From Nocardia acidivorans NBRC 108247 (GTDB lineage Bacteria > Actinomycetota > Actinomycetes > Mycobacteriales > Mycobacteriaceae): a DNA stretch of 64,000 nt. The translations under genes were made by a program, and so were the position numbers. Below, in pieces: positions 16,207 to 24,620 of this stretch (within the stretch, counting starts at the first letter, position 1; each line of letters begins with the position of its first letter). The stretch lies in contig NZ_BDAW01000027.1 of the NCBI RefSeq assembly GCF_001625085.1, positions 1 through 64,000 of the forward strand. Direction: 5' to 3'. Below the pieces are notes generated by a model. The model saw nothing but the letters and a program-made list of their open reading frames with translations, did not search any database and was not told where the DNA came from.

Positions 16207-16470
16207 GTGAAATGTAGTGTGTCGCAGGTGGACAGGGCTAATGATGGTCGCGCACAGCGTGACCGAGGTGTCGGTGCCGGTAACTCCCGCGGCGCGGTCG
16301 TCAAGAAGCGCGCCCTAGGCGCGCCCGACTACTTCGTGTGGGCGCCGGTGCTGAGCCTGTTCCTGGCCGCCGGCATCTGCATGACCATCGGCCAGTCCAT
16401 GTTCCTGGCGGTGATCCTGGTCGTGGTGGCCGTGGTCATGGTCGTGCTCGATATGTGGTTCAACCGCTAG
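16207..16470 (+). CDS. Small two-span membrane protein
   Basis: At most 87 residues: a charged N-terminus, then YFVWAPVLSLFLAAGICMTIG and MFLAVILVVVAVVMVVLDMWF as two transmembrane helices. The true start is uncertain (GTG codons at 16207, 16219 and 16228; none has a clear ribosome site). Function unknown. Its stop abuts the stop of the convergent gene at the sequence GCTAGCTA. Confidence 0.6.
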   Translation: MKCSVSQVDRANDGRAQRDRGVGAGNSRGAVVKKRALGAPDYFVWAPVLSLFLAAGICMTIGQSMFLAVILVVVAVVMVVLDMWFNR

Positions 16471-17265
16471 CTATTTCAGTACGTTCACCGCGCGGGCGAT
16501 CACCAGGCTCACGGTGATCAGCGAGATGCCGGACTGCATCATCATGGTCAGCTTGGCCCAGCGCGACATGGGCATCACATCGGTGGGGCTGAACGCGGTG
16601 GCATTGGTGAAGGACAGATACAGGTAATCCAGGAACTGCGGCTCCCATTCGGGATCGGCCAGGTCGGGATTCTGCATCTGCACGAACAGGAAATCGGGAT
16701 AGGGCTTGCGCGCATGCGCCCGCGCCGCGGGCCCGCCCCGATCGAATTCCCAATACCAGAGCGCGAATACCAGGAAATTCGACAGCCATACCGCCGCCCC
16801 CGCGGCGAGCAGCCCGGCGGCATTATTGCTGACCTCCCCGTCGATCAGCCCGTGCACCAGATGCCAGACGCCCCAGACCATGGCGAACCCGAGCAACCCC
16901 ATCAGCCCGAGTCCGACGCGCCGCAGCCGCATCTCCTCCCGATCGAGTCGATACGGACTGGCGATGACCAGCACCACCAGCAGGACGAACCCGATGGCCG
17001 GCACCACCCACCGCGGCCCCGGGGTCAACTCATCGGGCAGGAAGAACTGCAAACCCAGCAACACCACCATCGCCGCGGTGGCCCACCACCGCGATTCCCC
17101 CGCGGTCCGCCGCGCCCACGCCGGCACCTGATCATCACCCGTCTGATTCTCCGACCCACTCACCGCAGCAGTATCACCCGCGCCCGCCCTCCCCGCCGGG
17201 ACCGACGCAACACCACCGGTCGCCGATCCGGGCACGGTCGCGATTGTGGCGCATACCCTTTTCAT
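16471..17265 (-). CDS. DUF1345-like membrane protein
   Basis: A 264-residue membrane protein with about five hydrophobic segments: WWATAAMVVLLGLQFFLP, WVVPAIGFVLLVVLVIASP, LGLMGLLGFAMVWGVWHLVHG, LLAAGAAVWLSNFLVFALWYW and a C-terminal SGISLITVSLVIARAVNVL. The stretch FLDYLYLSFTNATAFSPTDVMPMSRWAK resembles the pore-like loop of DUF1345 proteins, so an ion-channel-like architecture is possible. The first 50 residues are hydrophilic and the start may instead be the GTG giving SGSENQTGDD. Function unknown. Confidence 0.68.
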   Translation of the reverse strand: MKRVCATIATVPGSATGGVASVPAGRAGAGDTAAVSGSENQTGDDQVPAWARRTAGESRWWATAAMVVLLGLQFFLPDELTPGPRWVVPAIGFVLLVVLVIASPYRLDREEMRLRRVGLGLMGLLGFAMVWGVWHLVHGLIDGEVSNNAAGLLAAGAAVWLSNFLVFALWYWEFDRGGPAARAHARKPYPDFLFVQMQNPDLADPEWEPQFLDYLYLSFTNATAFSPTDVMPMSRWAKLTMMMQSGISLITVSLVIARAVNVLK

Positions 17266-17293
17266 CCGCCGAACCGGATGCCAGGCTCACCGG

Positions 17294-18076
17294 GTGAACC
17301 TCGACAGGCCGCCACTCGTGCTGCTGCACGGCATCACCATGTCCGCCCGGGCGTGGCAGGACGTGATTCCCCTCCTCGAACCGCATCACGAGGTGGTGGC
17401 GCTGACGGCGCTCGGCCATCACGGCGGTCCGTCACCCGCTCGGCGTCCGGCGCGGGTCGCGGATCTGGTCGATGCGGCGGAGCGTGCGCTGGACGGGCTC
17501 GGGCTCGAACGGGTGCATCTGGCGGGCAATTCGCTGGGCGGCTGGATGGCCATCGAGCTCGCCCGGCGCGGCCGCGCCCTGACCGTGTGCGCACTGTCGC
17601 CCGCGGGCTTCTGGGATGCGGGCGGTCACGACCAGTCCGGCGGCGTCGCGAAACTGCGCAGGATGATCGCGATGACCCGATGGACGGCCCCGGTGCAACC
17701 GCTCGCGCTGCGCGCACCCCTCGTGCGGCGGCTGGCCCTGCGCGATATCGCACGCCGGGGTGACCGCCTCTCACCCGCACAAGCGCTCGACGCGGCACGA
17801 GACCTGCTCGGCTGCACCGTGCTCGACGACCTACTCGGCAACCACGAACAAATAGCGCCCCTTGACCCGCCCCCATGCCCCATCACCTTCGGTTGGTCCG
17901 AGCACGACGCCATCCTCCCCGTCGCGGTCAACGGCACGATCGCCCGCGAACGAATCCCGCAGGCGCACTTGGAGATCCTGCCCGGCGTCGGCCACGTGCC
18001 GATGATCGACAACCCGGCCCTGGTCGCCGAGACGATCCTGGTCAGGACGCGGTGCTCGGATCCCAACCGGTGGTGA
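17294..18076 (+). CDS. Alpha/beta hydrolase
   Basis: A 260-residue hydrolase. The oxyanion strand is PLVLLHGITMSARAW, the nucleophile elbow LAGNSLGGWMA, the catalytic aspartate is in FGWSEHDAILP and the histidine in LPGVGHVPMID. This looks like a carboxylesterase or C-C hydrolase of the menH/bphD-like group; the substrate is unknown. The GTG at 17294 starts VNLDRPPLV, where homology begins. The 3' end overlaps the convergent aldo/keto reductase gene by 35 bases. Confidence 0.82.
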   Translation: MNLDRPPLVLLHGITMSARAWQDVIPLLEPHHEVVALTALGHHGGPSPARRPARVADLVDAAERALDGLGLERVHLAGNSLGGWMAIELARRGRALTVCALSPAGFWDAGGHDQSGGVAKLRRMIAMTRWTAPVQPLALRAPLVRRLALRDIARRGDRLSPAQALDAARDLLGCTVLDDLLGNHEQIAPLDPPPCPITFGWSEHDAILPVAVNGTIARERIPQAHLEILPGVGHVPMIDNPALVAETILVRTRCSDPNRW

Positions 18077-18851
18077 GGCCCTCGTCGAGGTCGTCGAGCT
18101 CGCGCATATCGGCGGGGCTCAACGCGAAGCCGTCCAGCTCGAGGTTGGCGCGGATTCGATCGGGATTCGATGACCGCGGCAGGGTGATGAAGCCGTGCTG
18201 CAGGCACCAGCGCAGCAGCACCTGGGCGGTGGAGACACCGAGGCCGTCGGCAATGCGAACCAGTACCGGATGGCGCAGTCGCGCCCCCTGGGTGAGGGGG
18301 CTGTACGCCTCGATGGCGATGCCCCGGTCTCGGCAGTAGCGCACCGTATCCGCGCGGGTGCCCAGGAGGAAAGGGCTGAGCTCGATCTGGTCGACGGCCG
18401 GGGTGACCTCGGAGTGCTGTGCCAATTCGGTCAGGTGCGGCACCAGGAAGTTGCTCACCCCGATCGAGGTGGCCAGCCTCTCGTCCCGCGCCCGCACCAT
18501 GGTGTCCCAGGATTTCAACCGCTGCGCGGTCGGCCAGTGCATGAGCCACAGATCCACATGATCGAGACCGAGTTTGGTCAGGCTGGTCTCGAGCGCCTTC
18601 AGGGGGTCGCCGTGATCGCCGTTCCACAGCTTGGTGGTGACCCAGATGTCTTCGCGCGCGATACCGGACTCCCGAATCGCCGCCCCGACATCCTGTTCGT
18701 TCCCATAGATGGTGGCGGTATCGATATGCCGATACCCGGCTGCCAGGGCACCCGACACCGCGGACTTGGTAATCCGTCCGGGCCGCAGCTGATAGGTGCC
18801 GAATCCGACCGCGGGGATGCGGCGTGCGTCATTGAGCTCGAAAGCTGTCAT
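18042..18851 (-). CDS. Aldo/keto reductase
   Basis: A 269-residue NADPH-dependent aldo/keto reductase. The catalytic tetrad is visible: Asp in YRHIDTATIYGNE, Tyr in the same motif, Lys in WVTTKLW and His in LWLMHWP. The cofactor motifs GVSNF and the C-terminal LPRSSNPDRIRANLELDGFALS, typical of the AKR5 group (2,5-diketo-gluconate reductase-like), are present. The ATG at 18851 begins TAFELNDARRIPAVGFGT. Near the xylose genes a sugar-related substrate is possible but unproven. Confidence 0.87.
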   Translation of the reverse strand: MTAFELNDARRIPAVGFGTYQLRPGRITKSAVSGALAAGYRHIDTATIYGNEQDVGAAIRESGIAREDIWVTTKLWNGDHGDPLKALETSLTKLGLDHVDLWLMHWPTAQRLKSWDTMVRARDERLATSIGVSNFLVPHLTELAQHSEVTPAVDQIELSPFLLGTRADTVRYCRDRGIAIEAYSPLTQGARLRHPVLVRIADGLGVSTAQVLLRWCLQHGFITLPRSSNPDRIRANLELDGFALSPADMRELDDLDEGLTTGWDPSTAS

Positions 18852-18925
18852 CCGCACTGAAACCCGGCCCGGCGCTCCAGCATTCCGCCCGGACCGCTTT
18901 CCGCTCTCGGTGAACGCGGCCGCGG

Positions 18926-20362
18926 CTATCGTTCCGGGCTGGTCGGGGCCAGTGCTCGATACCTGGTCAGGACCTCGGGAGTCGTTGGTGCGGTGTAGGT
19001 TTCGGTCTCGCCGTGCGTCCAGGGTGGGGGATCGGCGGTGCCGGACAGGGTCCATGCCGCCTGCCGCGCCGCGCCGCCGGCCACGTATTCCCCGGGAGCG
19101 GGGACCGCTATCGGGACGGCGAGCAGGGCGGGGGCCAGCCGGCGGAGCGCGGGGGAGCGCGCGCCCCCGCCGATGAGGGTGATGCGGTCGATGGAGATGC
19201 CTTGGGCGCGAACGGTGTTCATGGCTTCGGCCATCAGGCAGAGCAGGCCCTCGAAGGCCGCGCGGGCGAGGTTCTCCGGGGTCATCGCGGCGGCGGTCAT
19301 CCCGTGCAGACTGCCGGTGGCATGGGGGAGGTTGGGGGTGCGCTCACCGGCCAGATACGGGATATGGGTGAGTCCGCCCGCACCGGGGGCGGCTTTCAAT
19401 GCCAGGAGGCTGAGCCGGTCGAGGGTGACGCCCAGGGCGGTGGCCATGGCGTCGAGTACGCCGGTGGCGTTGAGGGTGCAGGCCAGCGGGAGGAAGCGAC
19501 CGGTGGCGTCGGCGAAACCGGCCACCGCGCCGGTGCGGTCGGCGGCGGGGGTGTCCGATACCGCGGCGATGACGCCGGAGGTGCCCAGGGAGAGGAAGAC
19601 TTGGCCGGTGGTCAGGCCGAGTCCCAGTGCGGCACCGGCATTGTCGCCGCAGCCGGGTCCGATCAGCAGGTGGGACAGGCCGAGTCGGGGGTCCGCGGTC
19701 CCGGCCGGTTCGGCGGGACCGCGCACGTGTGGGAGTACGAGATCGTGGGTGTCCTTGCGGCGCAAGGCCAGTGCGAGCAGGTCGCGCCGGTAGGCGTTGG
19801 CGGCGGCGTCGAAGTAACCGGTTCCGGAGGCGTCGGAGCGGCCGGTGGTCAGGGTGTCGAGGGATTCGGCACCGCGCAGTCGCCAGGTGAGCCAGTCGTG
19901 GGGCAGGGCGATGGCGGCGATGCGCCGGGCGTTCTCGGGTTCGTGATCGGCGAGCCAGCGCAGTTTGGTGACGGTGAGCGAGGCGACGGGGACGGTGCCG
20001 ACCGCGTCGGCCCAACGGCGCGCACCGAGATCGCGATCGCCGTCGCCGAGTTCGCGCACCAGGGCCTCGGCCGCCGCGGCGGAACGGGTGTCGTTCCACA
20101 GCAGGGCGGGGCGGATGACTTCGCCCCGCGCGTCGAGGCAGATCATGCCGTGCTGTTGACCGCTGATCGAGAGCGCGGAGATATCGTCGAGTCCGCCCGC
20201 TCGGTCGCACGCGCGCCGCAGCGCACGCCACCAGTGGTGCGGGTCGATCTCGGTGCCGGGCGGGTGCGCGGCGGTGCCGTGCCGGAGCAATCGGCCCGAA
20301 TCCGCGTCGCGCACCACGATTTTGCAGGATTGGGTCGAGGAGTCGACACCGGCCACCAGCAT
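18926..20362 (-). CDS. xylB: Xylulokinase
   Basis: A 478-residue FGGY-family kinase that phosphorylates D-xylulose with ATP. The N-terminal phosphate-1 motif is LVAGVDSSTQSCKIVV, substrate residues are in SISGQQHGMICLD and WNDTRS, and the C-terminal ATP-binding motif is ITLIGGGARSPALRRLAPALL. GAGGGG precedes the ATG, which lies 11 bases after the xylA stop, so the two are co-transcribed. With xylA it feeds xylose into the pentose phosphate pathway. Confidence 0.94.
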   Translation of the reverse strand: MLVAGVDSSTQSCKIVVRDADSGRLLRHGTAAHPPGTEIDPHHWWRALRRACDRAGGLDDISALSISGQQHGMICLDARGEVIRPALLWNDTRSAAAAEALVRELGDGDRDLGARRWADAVGTVPVASLTVTKLRWLADHEPENARRIAAIALPHDWLTWRLRGAESLDTLTTGRSDASGTGYFDAAANAYRRDLLALALRRKDTHDLVLPHVRGPAEPAGTADPRLGLSHLLIGPGCGDNAGAALGLGLTTGQVFLSLGTSGVIAAVSDTPAADRTGAVAGFADATGRFLPLACTLNATGVLDAMATALGVTLDRLSLLALKAAPGAGGLTHIPYLAGERTPNLPHATGSLHGMTAAAMTPENLARAAFEGLLCLMAEAMNTVRAQGISIDRITLIGGGARSPALRRLAPALLAVPIAVPAPGEYVAGGAARQAAWTLSGTADPPPWTHGETETYTAPTTPEVLTRYRALAPTSPER

Positions 20363-20373
20363 CGCGGTACCCC

Positions 20374-21552
20374 TCAGCCCAGCAGATGTTCGAGTGCGAG
20401 CTGTTGCAGGCGCACGAATCCGTAATCGCGTTCGGCGGCACTGTCCGGATCGAATTTCTCGTCGGCGGACAGGAAGGATTCGATGGTCTCGCCCGGGTCG
20501 AGGGTGGGGTTCGCCAGGTCCAGCACCCCGGCGTATTCCATTGCCGCCGCGACGCGGGCATCGTCGCGGAACGCGCGCGCCTTCTCCGCCAGCATCAGGT
20601 ACGTCGTCATACACGCCCGCGCCGAATCCCACACGCCCGCCATATGTTCGGTGCGCGAGGGCTTGTAGTCGAAATGCCGCGGACCGGTGTAGCGGGGGCC
20701 GTCGGGGCGGCTGGGGAAGCCGTTCTCGAGCAGGTCGACGGTGAAGAACGCGGAGATCAGGTCACCGTGTCCGAAGGCCAGATCCTGATCGTATTTGAGA
20801 CCCCGCTGACCATTGAGGTCGATATGGAACAGTTTGCCGCTCCACAGCGCCTGCGCGATGCCGTGCGTGAAGTTGAGATTGGCCATCTGCTCGTGACCGG
20901 TCTCGGGATTCACCCCGACGATATCGCCGTGGTCCAGTTCGGCGATCAGTGCCAGCGCGTGTCCGACGGTGGGCAGGAAGATATCGCCGCGCGGCTCATT
21001 GGGCTTGGGCTCCAAGGCGATTCGCAGCGCGTACCCCTGCGATTTGATGTAGGCGGCGACCGTGTCCACGCCCTCCCGATAGCGATCCAGCGCCGCGTGC
21101 GGATCTTTGGAGCAGTCGTATTCGCTGCCCTCGCGACCACCCCACATCACGAAGGTCTCCGCTCCTGCCCGCGCCGCCAGATCCACCGCGCGCAGGATCT
21201 TGCGCAGTCCGAATCGGCGCACGGCCCGATCGTTGGCGGTGAGCGCGCCATCCTTGAAGACCGGATGGCCGAAGGTGTTCGTGGTGACCATCTCGATGGT
21301 CAGTCCGGCGCGCTCGGTGCAGGCCAGCAGCCGGTCGACGATCCGATCCTTGACGGCGTCGTCCGCGTCGAACGGGAACAGGTCGTTGTCGTGGAAAGTG
21401 ATTCCCCAGGCGCCGATTTCGGCCAGACCCTCGACATAGTCCCAGGGTTCGAGGGCGGGTCGGGTGGCCACGCCGAAGGGGTCGATGCCGGTCCATCCGA
21501 CCGTCCAGAGTCCGAAGGAGAACTTGTCCCGGGGGTTCGGCAGGCGAGTCAT
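20374..21552 (-). CDS. xylA: Xylose isomerase
   Basis: Converts D-xylose to D-xylulose. A 392-residue class I enzyme of the actinomycete type. Seen are FGLWTVGWTG, the catalytic histidine in ITFHDNDLFPFD, FVMWGGREGSEYD, the metal ligands in LEPKPNEPRGD and VNPETGHEQM, and FHIDLNGQRGLKYDQD. The ATG at 21552 has GGAGGG 7 bases upstream; an ATG five codons earlier lies inside that site. First gene of the xylA-xylB operon, divergent from a ROK repressor, with palindromes between. Confidence 0.96.
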   Translation of the reverse strand: MTRLPNPRDKFSFGLWTVGWTGIDPFGVATRPALEPWDYVEGLAEIGAWGITFHDNDLFPFDADDAVKDRIVDRLLACTERAGLTIEMVTTNTFGHPVFKDGALTANDRAVRRFGLRKILRAVDLAARAGAETFVMWGGREGSEYDCSKDPHAALDRYREGVDTVAAYIKSQGYALRIALEPKPNEPRGDIFLPTVGHALALIAELDHGDIVGVNPETGHEQMANLNFTHGIAQALWSGKLFHIDLNGQRGLKYDQDLAFGHGDLISAFFTVDLLENGFPSRPDGPRYTGPRHFDYKPSRTEHMAGVWDSARACMTTYLMLAEKARAFRDDARVAAAMEYAGVLDLANPTLDPGETIESFLSADEKFDPDSAAERDYGFVRLQQLALEHLLG

Positions 21553-21569
21553 GGCGCATCCCTCCATTT

Positions 21570-21605
21570 TGTTTATCGATTGAACATAAAGTTATCGCGG
21601 GATAA
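21570..21605. promoter_or_regulatory. Probable operator region of the ROK xylose repressor
   Basis: The 60-base gap between xylA and the repressor gene is AT-rich compared with the rest of the window. TGTTTATCGATTGAACA (21570-21586) has TGTT/AACA dyad ends, TTTAT...ATAAA overlaps it, and TTATC-GCGG-GATAA (21592-21605) is a perfect 5-base inverted repeat ending 9 bases before the repressor GTG. Both promoters must lie here, so repression of both genes is likely. Confidence 0.5.
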
Positions 21606-21614
21606 GGTCAATGG

Positions 21615-22826
21615 GTGAATCACCGCTCCCCGCGGCCGGAGGCCGATCGGACCGTCGCACGGCAGTCGACCCTGCGCGAGAGCAATCTGGCCCTGGTCAT
21701 CCGCACGTGCTTGACTGCGGCGCAACCGATCTCGCGCGCGGGTGTCGCGGCGGCGACGGGGATGACCCGCGCCACCGCCGCCCGCCTGGTGGATGAGCTG
21801 ATCGCGGCGGGCGTCCTGGCCGAATCGCAACCGACCGCGGCGGGTGGGCGGGGAAGACCGGGCATGTCGATCATCGCGGGGCGCGGATTCGCCGCCCTCG
21901 GGTTGGAGGTCAACGGAACCTGTTTGGCCGCACGCGTTATCGCGTTGTCGGGCGAGATCCTCGCCGAGCGAATCGAGGGCGGTGACTTCAGGGCGAGCGA
22001 ACCCGCACCCGTGCTGGCCCGGCTCGGCGCCATCGCCGAGGCGCTCTTGGCCGGCACACACGGCGGGACACACCTTGTCGGCGTCGGCCTGGCCTTGCCG
22101 GGCCTGGTGTCCACGGAGTCCGGCCGTCTGCTGATCGCGCCGAATCTGGGCTGGTCGAATGTCGAGCCGCGGCGCTATCTCGCCCTCGAAATCCCTGCGG
22201 GCCTGCCGATCTCGATCGGCAATGAAGCGGATTACGCGGCGCGCGCCACCGCCGAACTGGCCCCGGGCCGCCCCGAGGAACTACGGGACTTCATTTACCT
22301 GTCCGGTGAAACCGGTATCGGCGGCGCGGTGGTCCGCGATGGCGTGGTGATGCGCGGCCGACACGGCTGGGCGGGTGAAATCGGCCATGTCACAGTCGAT
22401 CCCGGTGGCCCCGTCTGCCGCTGCGGCTCCACCGGCTGCCTCGAACTCTACGCGGGCAGGCATGCCCTGCTCGCCGCGGCGGACCTCCCGGAGACCGGCG
22501 CCGTCGACCTCACCGCCCGCGCGCTCGACGGCGATCCGGCGGTGATCCGCGCCCTCGAACGTGCGGCCTGGGCGCTGGGCGTGGCCCTGGCCGTGGTGAT
22601 CAATATCGTCGACATCCCGGTGATCGTGCTGGGCGGACATCTCGGTGAACTCTCGGAATTCCTGATCCCGCTCATGAAAGGCCATCTCCAGGATCGGATG
22701 CTGTCCTCGCACTGGGTGGCCCCGGAGATCCGGGCGGGCAGCCCGGACCCCGTCCCCGGCGCGACCGGTGCCGCGTACGTCGAACTCGGCGAACTGATCG
22801 ACAATCCGGCGCGGTGGATCGGCTAG
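21615..22826 (+). CDS. ROK-family transcriptional repressor, probably of xylose genes
   Basis: A 403-residue ROK regulator. The N-terminal winged helix spans roughly residues 18-75 (ESNLALVIRTCLTAAQPIS, then GMTRATAARLVDELIAAGVL). The ROK domain has FAALGLEVNGTCL, GVGLALPGLVS, ISIGNEADYAA, the sugar-binding EIGHVTVDPGGP and the zinc motif CRCGSTGCLE (C-x-C-G-x2-G-C-x-E). It begins at a GTG, divergent from xylA. By position it is a XylR-type repressor released by xylose; ligand and targets are inferred. Confidence 0.9.
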   Translation: MNHRSPRPEADRTVARQSTLRESNLALVIRTCLTAAQPISRAGVAAATGMTRATAARLVDELIAAGVLAESQPTAAGGRGRPGMSIIAGRGFAALGLEVNGTCLAARVIALSGEILAERIEGGDFRASEPAPVLARLGAIAEALLAGTHGGTHLVGVGLALPGLVSTESGRLLIAPNLGWSNVEPRRYLALEIPAGLPISIGNEADYAARATAELAPGRPEELRDFIYLSGETGIGGAVVRDGVVMRGRHGWAGEIGHVTVDPGGPVCRCGSTGCLELYAGRHALLAAADLPETGAVDLTARALDGDPAVIRALERAAWALGVALAVVINIVDIPVIVLGGHLGELSEFLIPLMKGHLQDRMLSSHWVAPEIRAGSPDPVPGATGAAYVELGELIDNPARWIG

Positions 22827-22842
22827 CGGCCGGGACGCGGTG

Positions 22843-23454
22843 TCATCGATGATCCGGGCGGCGTGCGCCGACTATGCGCAGGGCCAGGTCGACGTAGTAT
22901 TCGCCGAGATCTTCCGGTGTCCAGGGACCATTGTCGTGGTACCAGCGGGCGATATCGATGCCCAGGGACAGGATGGCGACCGCGGCCATATGCGGGTTCG
23001 GATTGTCGAAGGAGCCGTCGGCGACGCCGTGTTCGATGAGGGTGCGGACCTCGGTGTCGATGGTGTGGCGGATGTCCTTGATCTCGCGCTGATGGTCGGG
23101 GGACAGGGCCGCGAGCTCATAGTTGATGACGCGGGCGACGGTATGCGCGCGGGCATGGTGGATCGCGAAGTCCCGCATGAGGGCGATGAGCTGTTCGGTC
23201 GGCTCGGCCGACGAGGCGATCGCCGCCCGCACCCGCTCCAGGGTGTCCAGGTGCCCGGTGCGCGAAATCTGGTAGAGCAGTTCCTCTTTGGAGCGGTGGT
23301 GCACATAGATCGCGGCGGTGCTCAAACCCGCGATCGAGGTGACGTCCCGGGTGGTGGACCCGTGGAAGCCGCGTTCGGCGAAGGCGATCACGGCGGCGTC
23401 GAGCAGCCGTGCGCGAGTGTCGTCCGCGCGCGAGCGGTCCGCTGATTCGATCAC
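22843..23454 (-). CDS. TetR-family regulator
   Basis: A 203-residue TetR protein: helix-turn-helix in ARLLDAAVIAFAERGFHGST, then TRDVTSIAGLSTAAIYVHHRSKEELLY (residues ~14-60), followed by a variable ligand domain with DFAIHHARAHTVARVINYELAAL. It starts on a GTG. It lies at the downstream end of the acyl-CoA dehydrogenase gene group on the same strand, separated from the reductase gene by a strong hairpin, so it has its own promoter. It is a candidate binder of the palindrome at 30025-30044, as is the TetR at 32138-32809. Confidence 0.86.
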   Translation of the reverse strand: MIESADRSRADDTRARLLDAAVIAFAERGFHGSTTRDVTSIAGLSTAAIYVHHRSKEELLYQISRTGHLDTLERVRAAIASSAEPTEQLIALMRDFAIHHARAHTVARVINYELAALSPDHQREIKDIRHTIDTEVRTLIEHGVADGSFDNPNPHMAAVAILSLGIDIARWYHDNGPWTPEDLGEYYVDLALRIVGARRPDHR

Positions 23455-23494
23455 GTGGCCAGTCTCCCATCACTCGGACCAGGATATGTCAGGC

Positions 23495-23537
23495 GGCCGC
23501 GCGTCCCCGGCCGCGACGGGAGCCGGGGACGCGGCCC
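23495..23537 (-). terminator. Strong hairpin after the reductase gene
   Basis: GCGTCCCCGGC (23501-23511) pairs perfectly with GCCGGGGACGC (23522-23532) over 11 bases with a 10-base loop; outer GGCC bases can extend the stem past a bulge. It lies right after the reductase stop (23542) and before the TetR start, without a T-run, as is common in actinobacterial terminators. Confidence 0.65.
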
Positions 23538-23541
23538 GGTG

Positions 23542-24543
23542 TCAGAGCGCCAGCACGAGCTTGCCGGTGTTCGCGCCCGTGAAAAGCATGTTCAGTGTGT
23601 CGCCGAATTGCGCCACACCGCCTTCGACGACGTGCTCGCGGCTCTTGATGCGCCCCTCGGCCAGCCACCGCGCCAGTTGCGCACCGGCCTCGGGGTAGCG
23701 GTCGGCGTAATCGAACACCACGAACCCGATCATGGACGCCCGGAACACCAGCAGCGACATATAGCGCGAGGGCCCCGGCGGCGGCTTCTGCTCGTTGTAG
23801 GCCGAGATCGCACCGCACAGCACGACGCGCGCACCGCGGCGCAGATTGGCCAGGGCGGCATCGAGGATCTCACCGCCCACATTGTCGAAGTAGATGTCGA
23901 TGCCGTCCGGGGCCACCTCGCGCACCTGCCGCAGCACATTGCCCGCCCGGTAGTCGATCGCCGCGTCGAAACCCAGTTCCTCGGTGAGCATCCGGCATTT
24001 CTCCGCACCACCGGCGATACCGATCACGGTGGCGCCCTTGGCCTTCGCGATCTGCCCGGCCACACTGCCCACCGCACCCGCCGCCGCCGAGACCAGCACG
24101 GTATCGCCCGGTTGCAGTTTCCCGACCTCGAGCAGACCGAAATACGCTGTCATACCGGGCATTCCGAGCGCACCCAGCCAGGTGGGGCCGGACGCGGCAT
24201 TCAGATCGACGCGTTGCACACCGCGGCCGTCGCTGATCGCGTACTCGGTGACCCCGAAGGTGCCGCTGACCGTATCGCCGACGGCGAAGTCCGGATGCCT
24301 GGACTCCACGACGGTGCCGATATCGAGCGCGCGCATCACCTCGCCGATGCCCACCGGCGGCAGATACGAGCGCACATCATTGAGCCAGCCGCGCATGGCC
24401 GGATCCAGTGAGATGAAGGAGATCTTCACCAGCATCTGTCCCGCGGTGAGCGGGGGCAACTCGGTGGTGACCACGCTCCAGGTGTCCGCGGTGGGCAGTC
24501 CGGTCGGCCGTTCGGCCAGCAGTACCTGCAGGGTTTTCGTCAT
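23542..24543 (-). CDS. MDR-superfamily NADP-dependent oxidoreductase (CurA-like)
   Basis: A 333-residue zinc-independent medium-chain reductase of the CurA / prostaglandin reductase group. Seen are ISLDPAMRGWLND, the GMPGMTAYFGLLEVGK segment, the cofactor motif VLVSAAAGAVGSVAGQIAKAKG and IDIYFDNVGGEILDAAL. These enzymes reduce activated double bonds or quinones with NADPH. AAGGAG precedes the ATG. It is the last gene of the run of minus-strand lipid-degradation genes, after a 77-base gap. Confidence 0.88.
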   Translation of the reverse strand: MTKTLQVLLAERPTGLPTADTWSVVTTELPPLTAGQMLVKISFISLDPAMRGWLNDVRSYLPPVGIGEVMRALDIGTVVESRHPDFAVGDTVSGTFGVTEYAISDGRGVQRVDLNAASGPTWLGALGMPGMTAYFGLLEVGKLQPGDTVLVSAAAGAVGSVAGQIAKAKGATVIGIAGGAEKCRMLTEELGFDAAIDYRAGNVLRQVREVAPDGIDIYFDNVGGEILDAALANLRRGARVVLCGAISAYNEQKPPPGPSRYMSLLVFRASMIGFVVFDYADRYPEAGAQLARWLAEGRIKSREHVVEGGVAQFGDTLNMLFTGANTGKLVLAL

Positions 24544-24620
24544 GCGGGGCTCCTTGTCGTCGAATTCACTGGGGCGGCTGGGTCTTTCCGGTGGGCGGCT
24601 CGGTCTTTCGGATGGGCGGC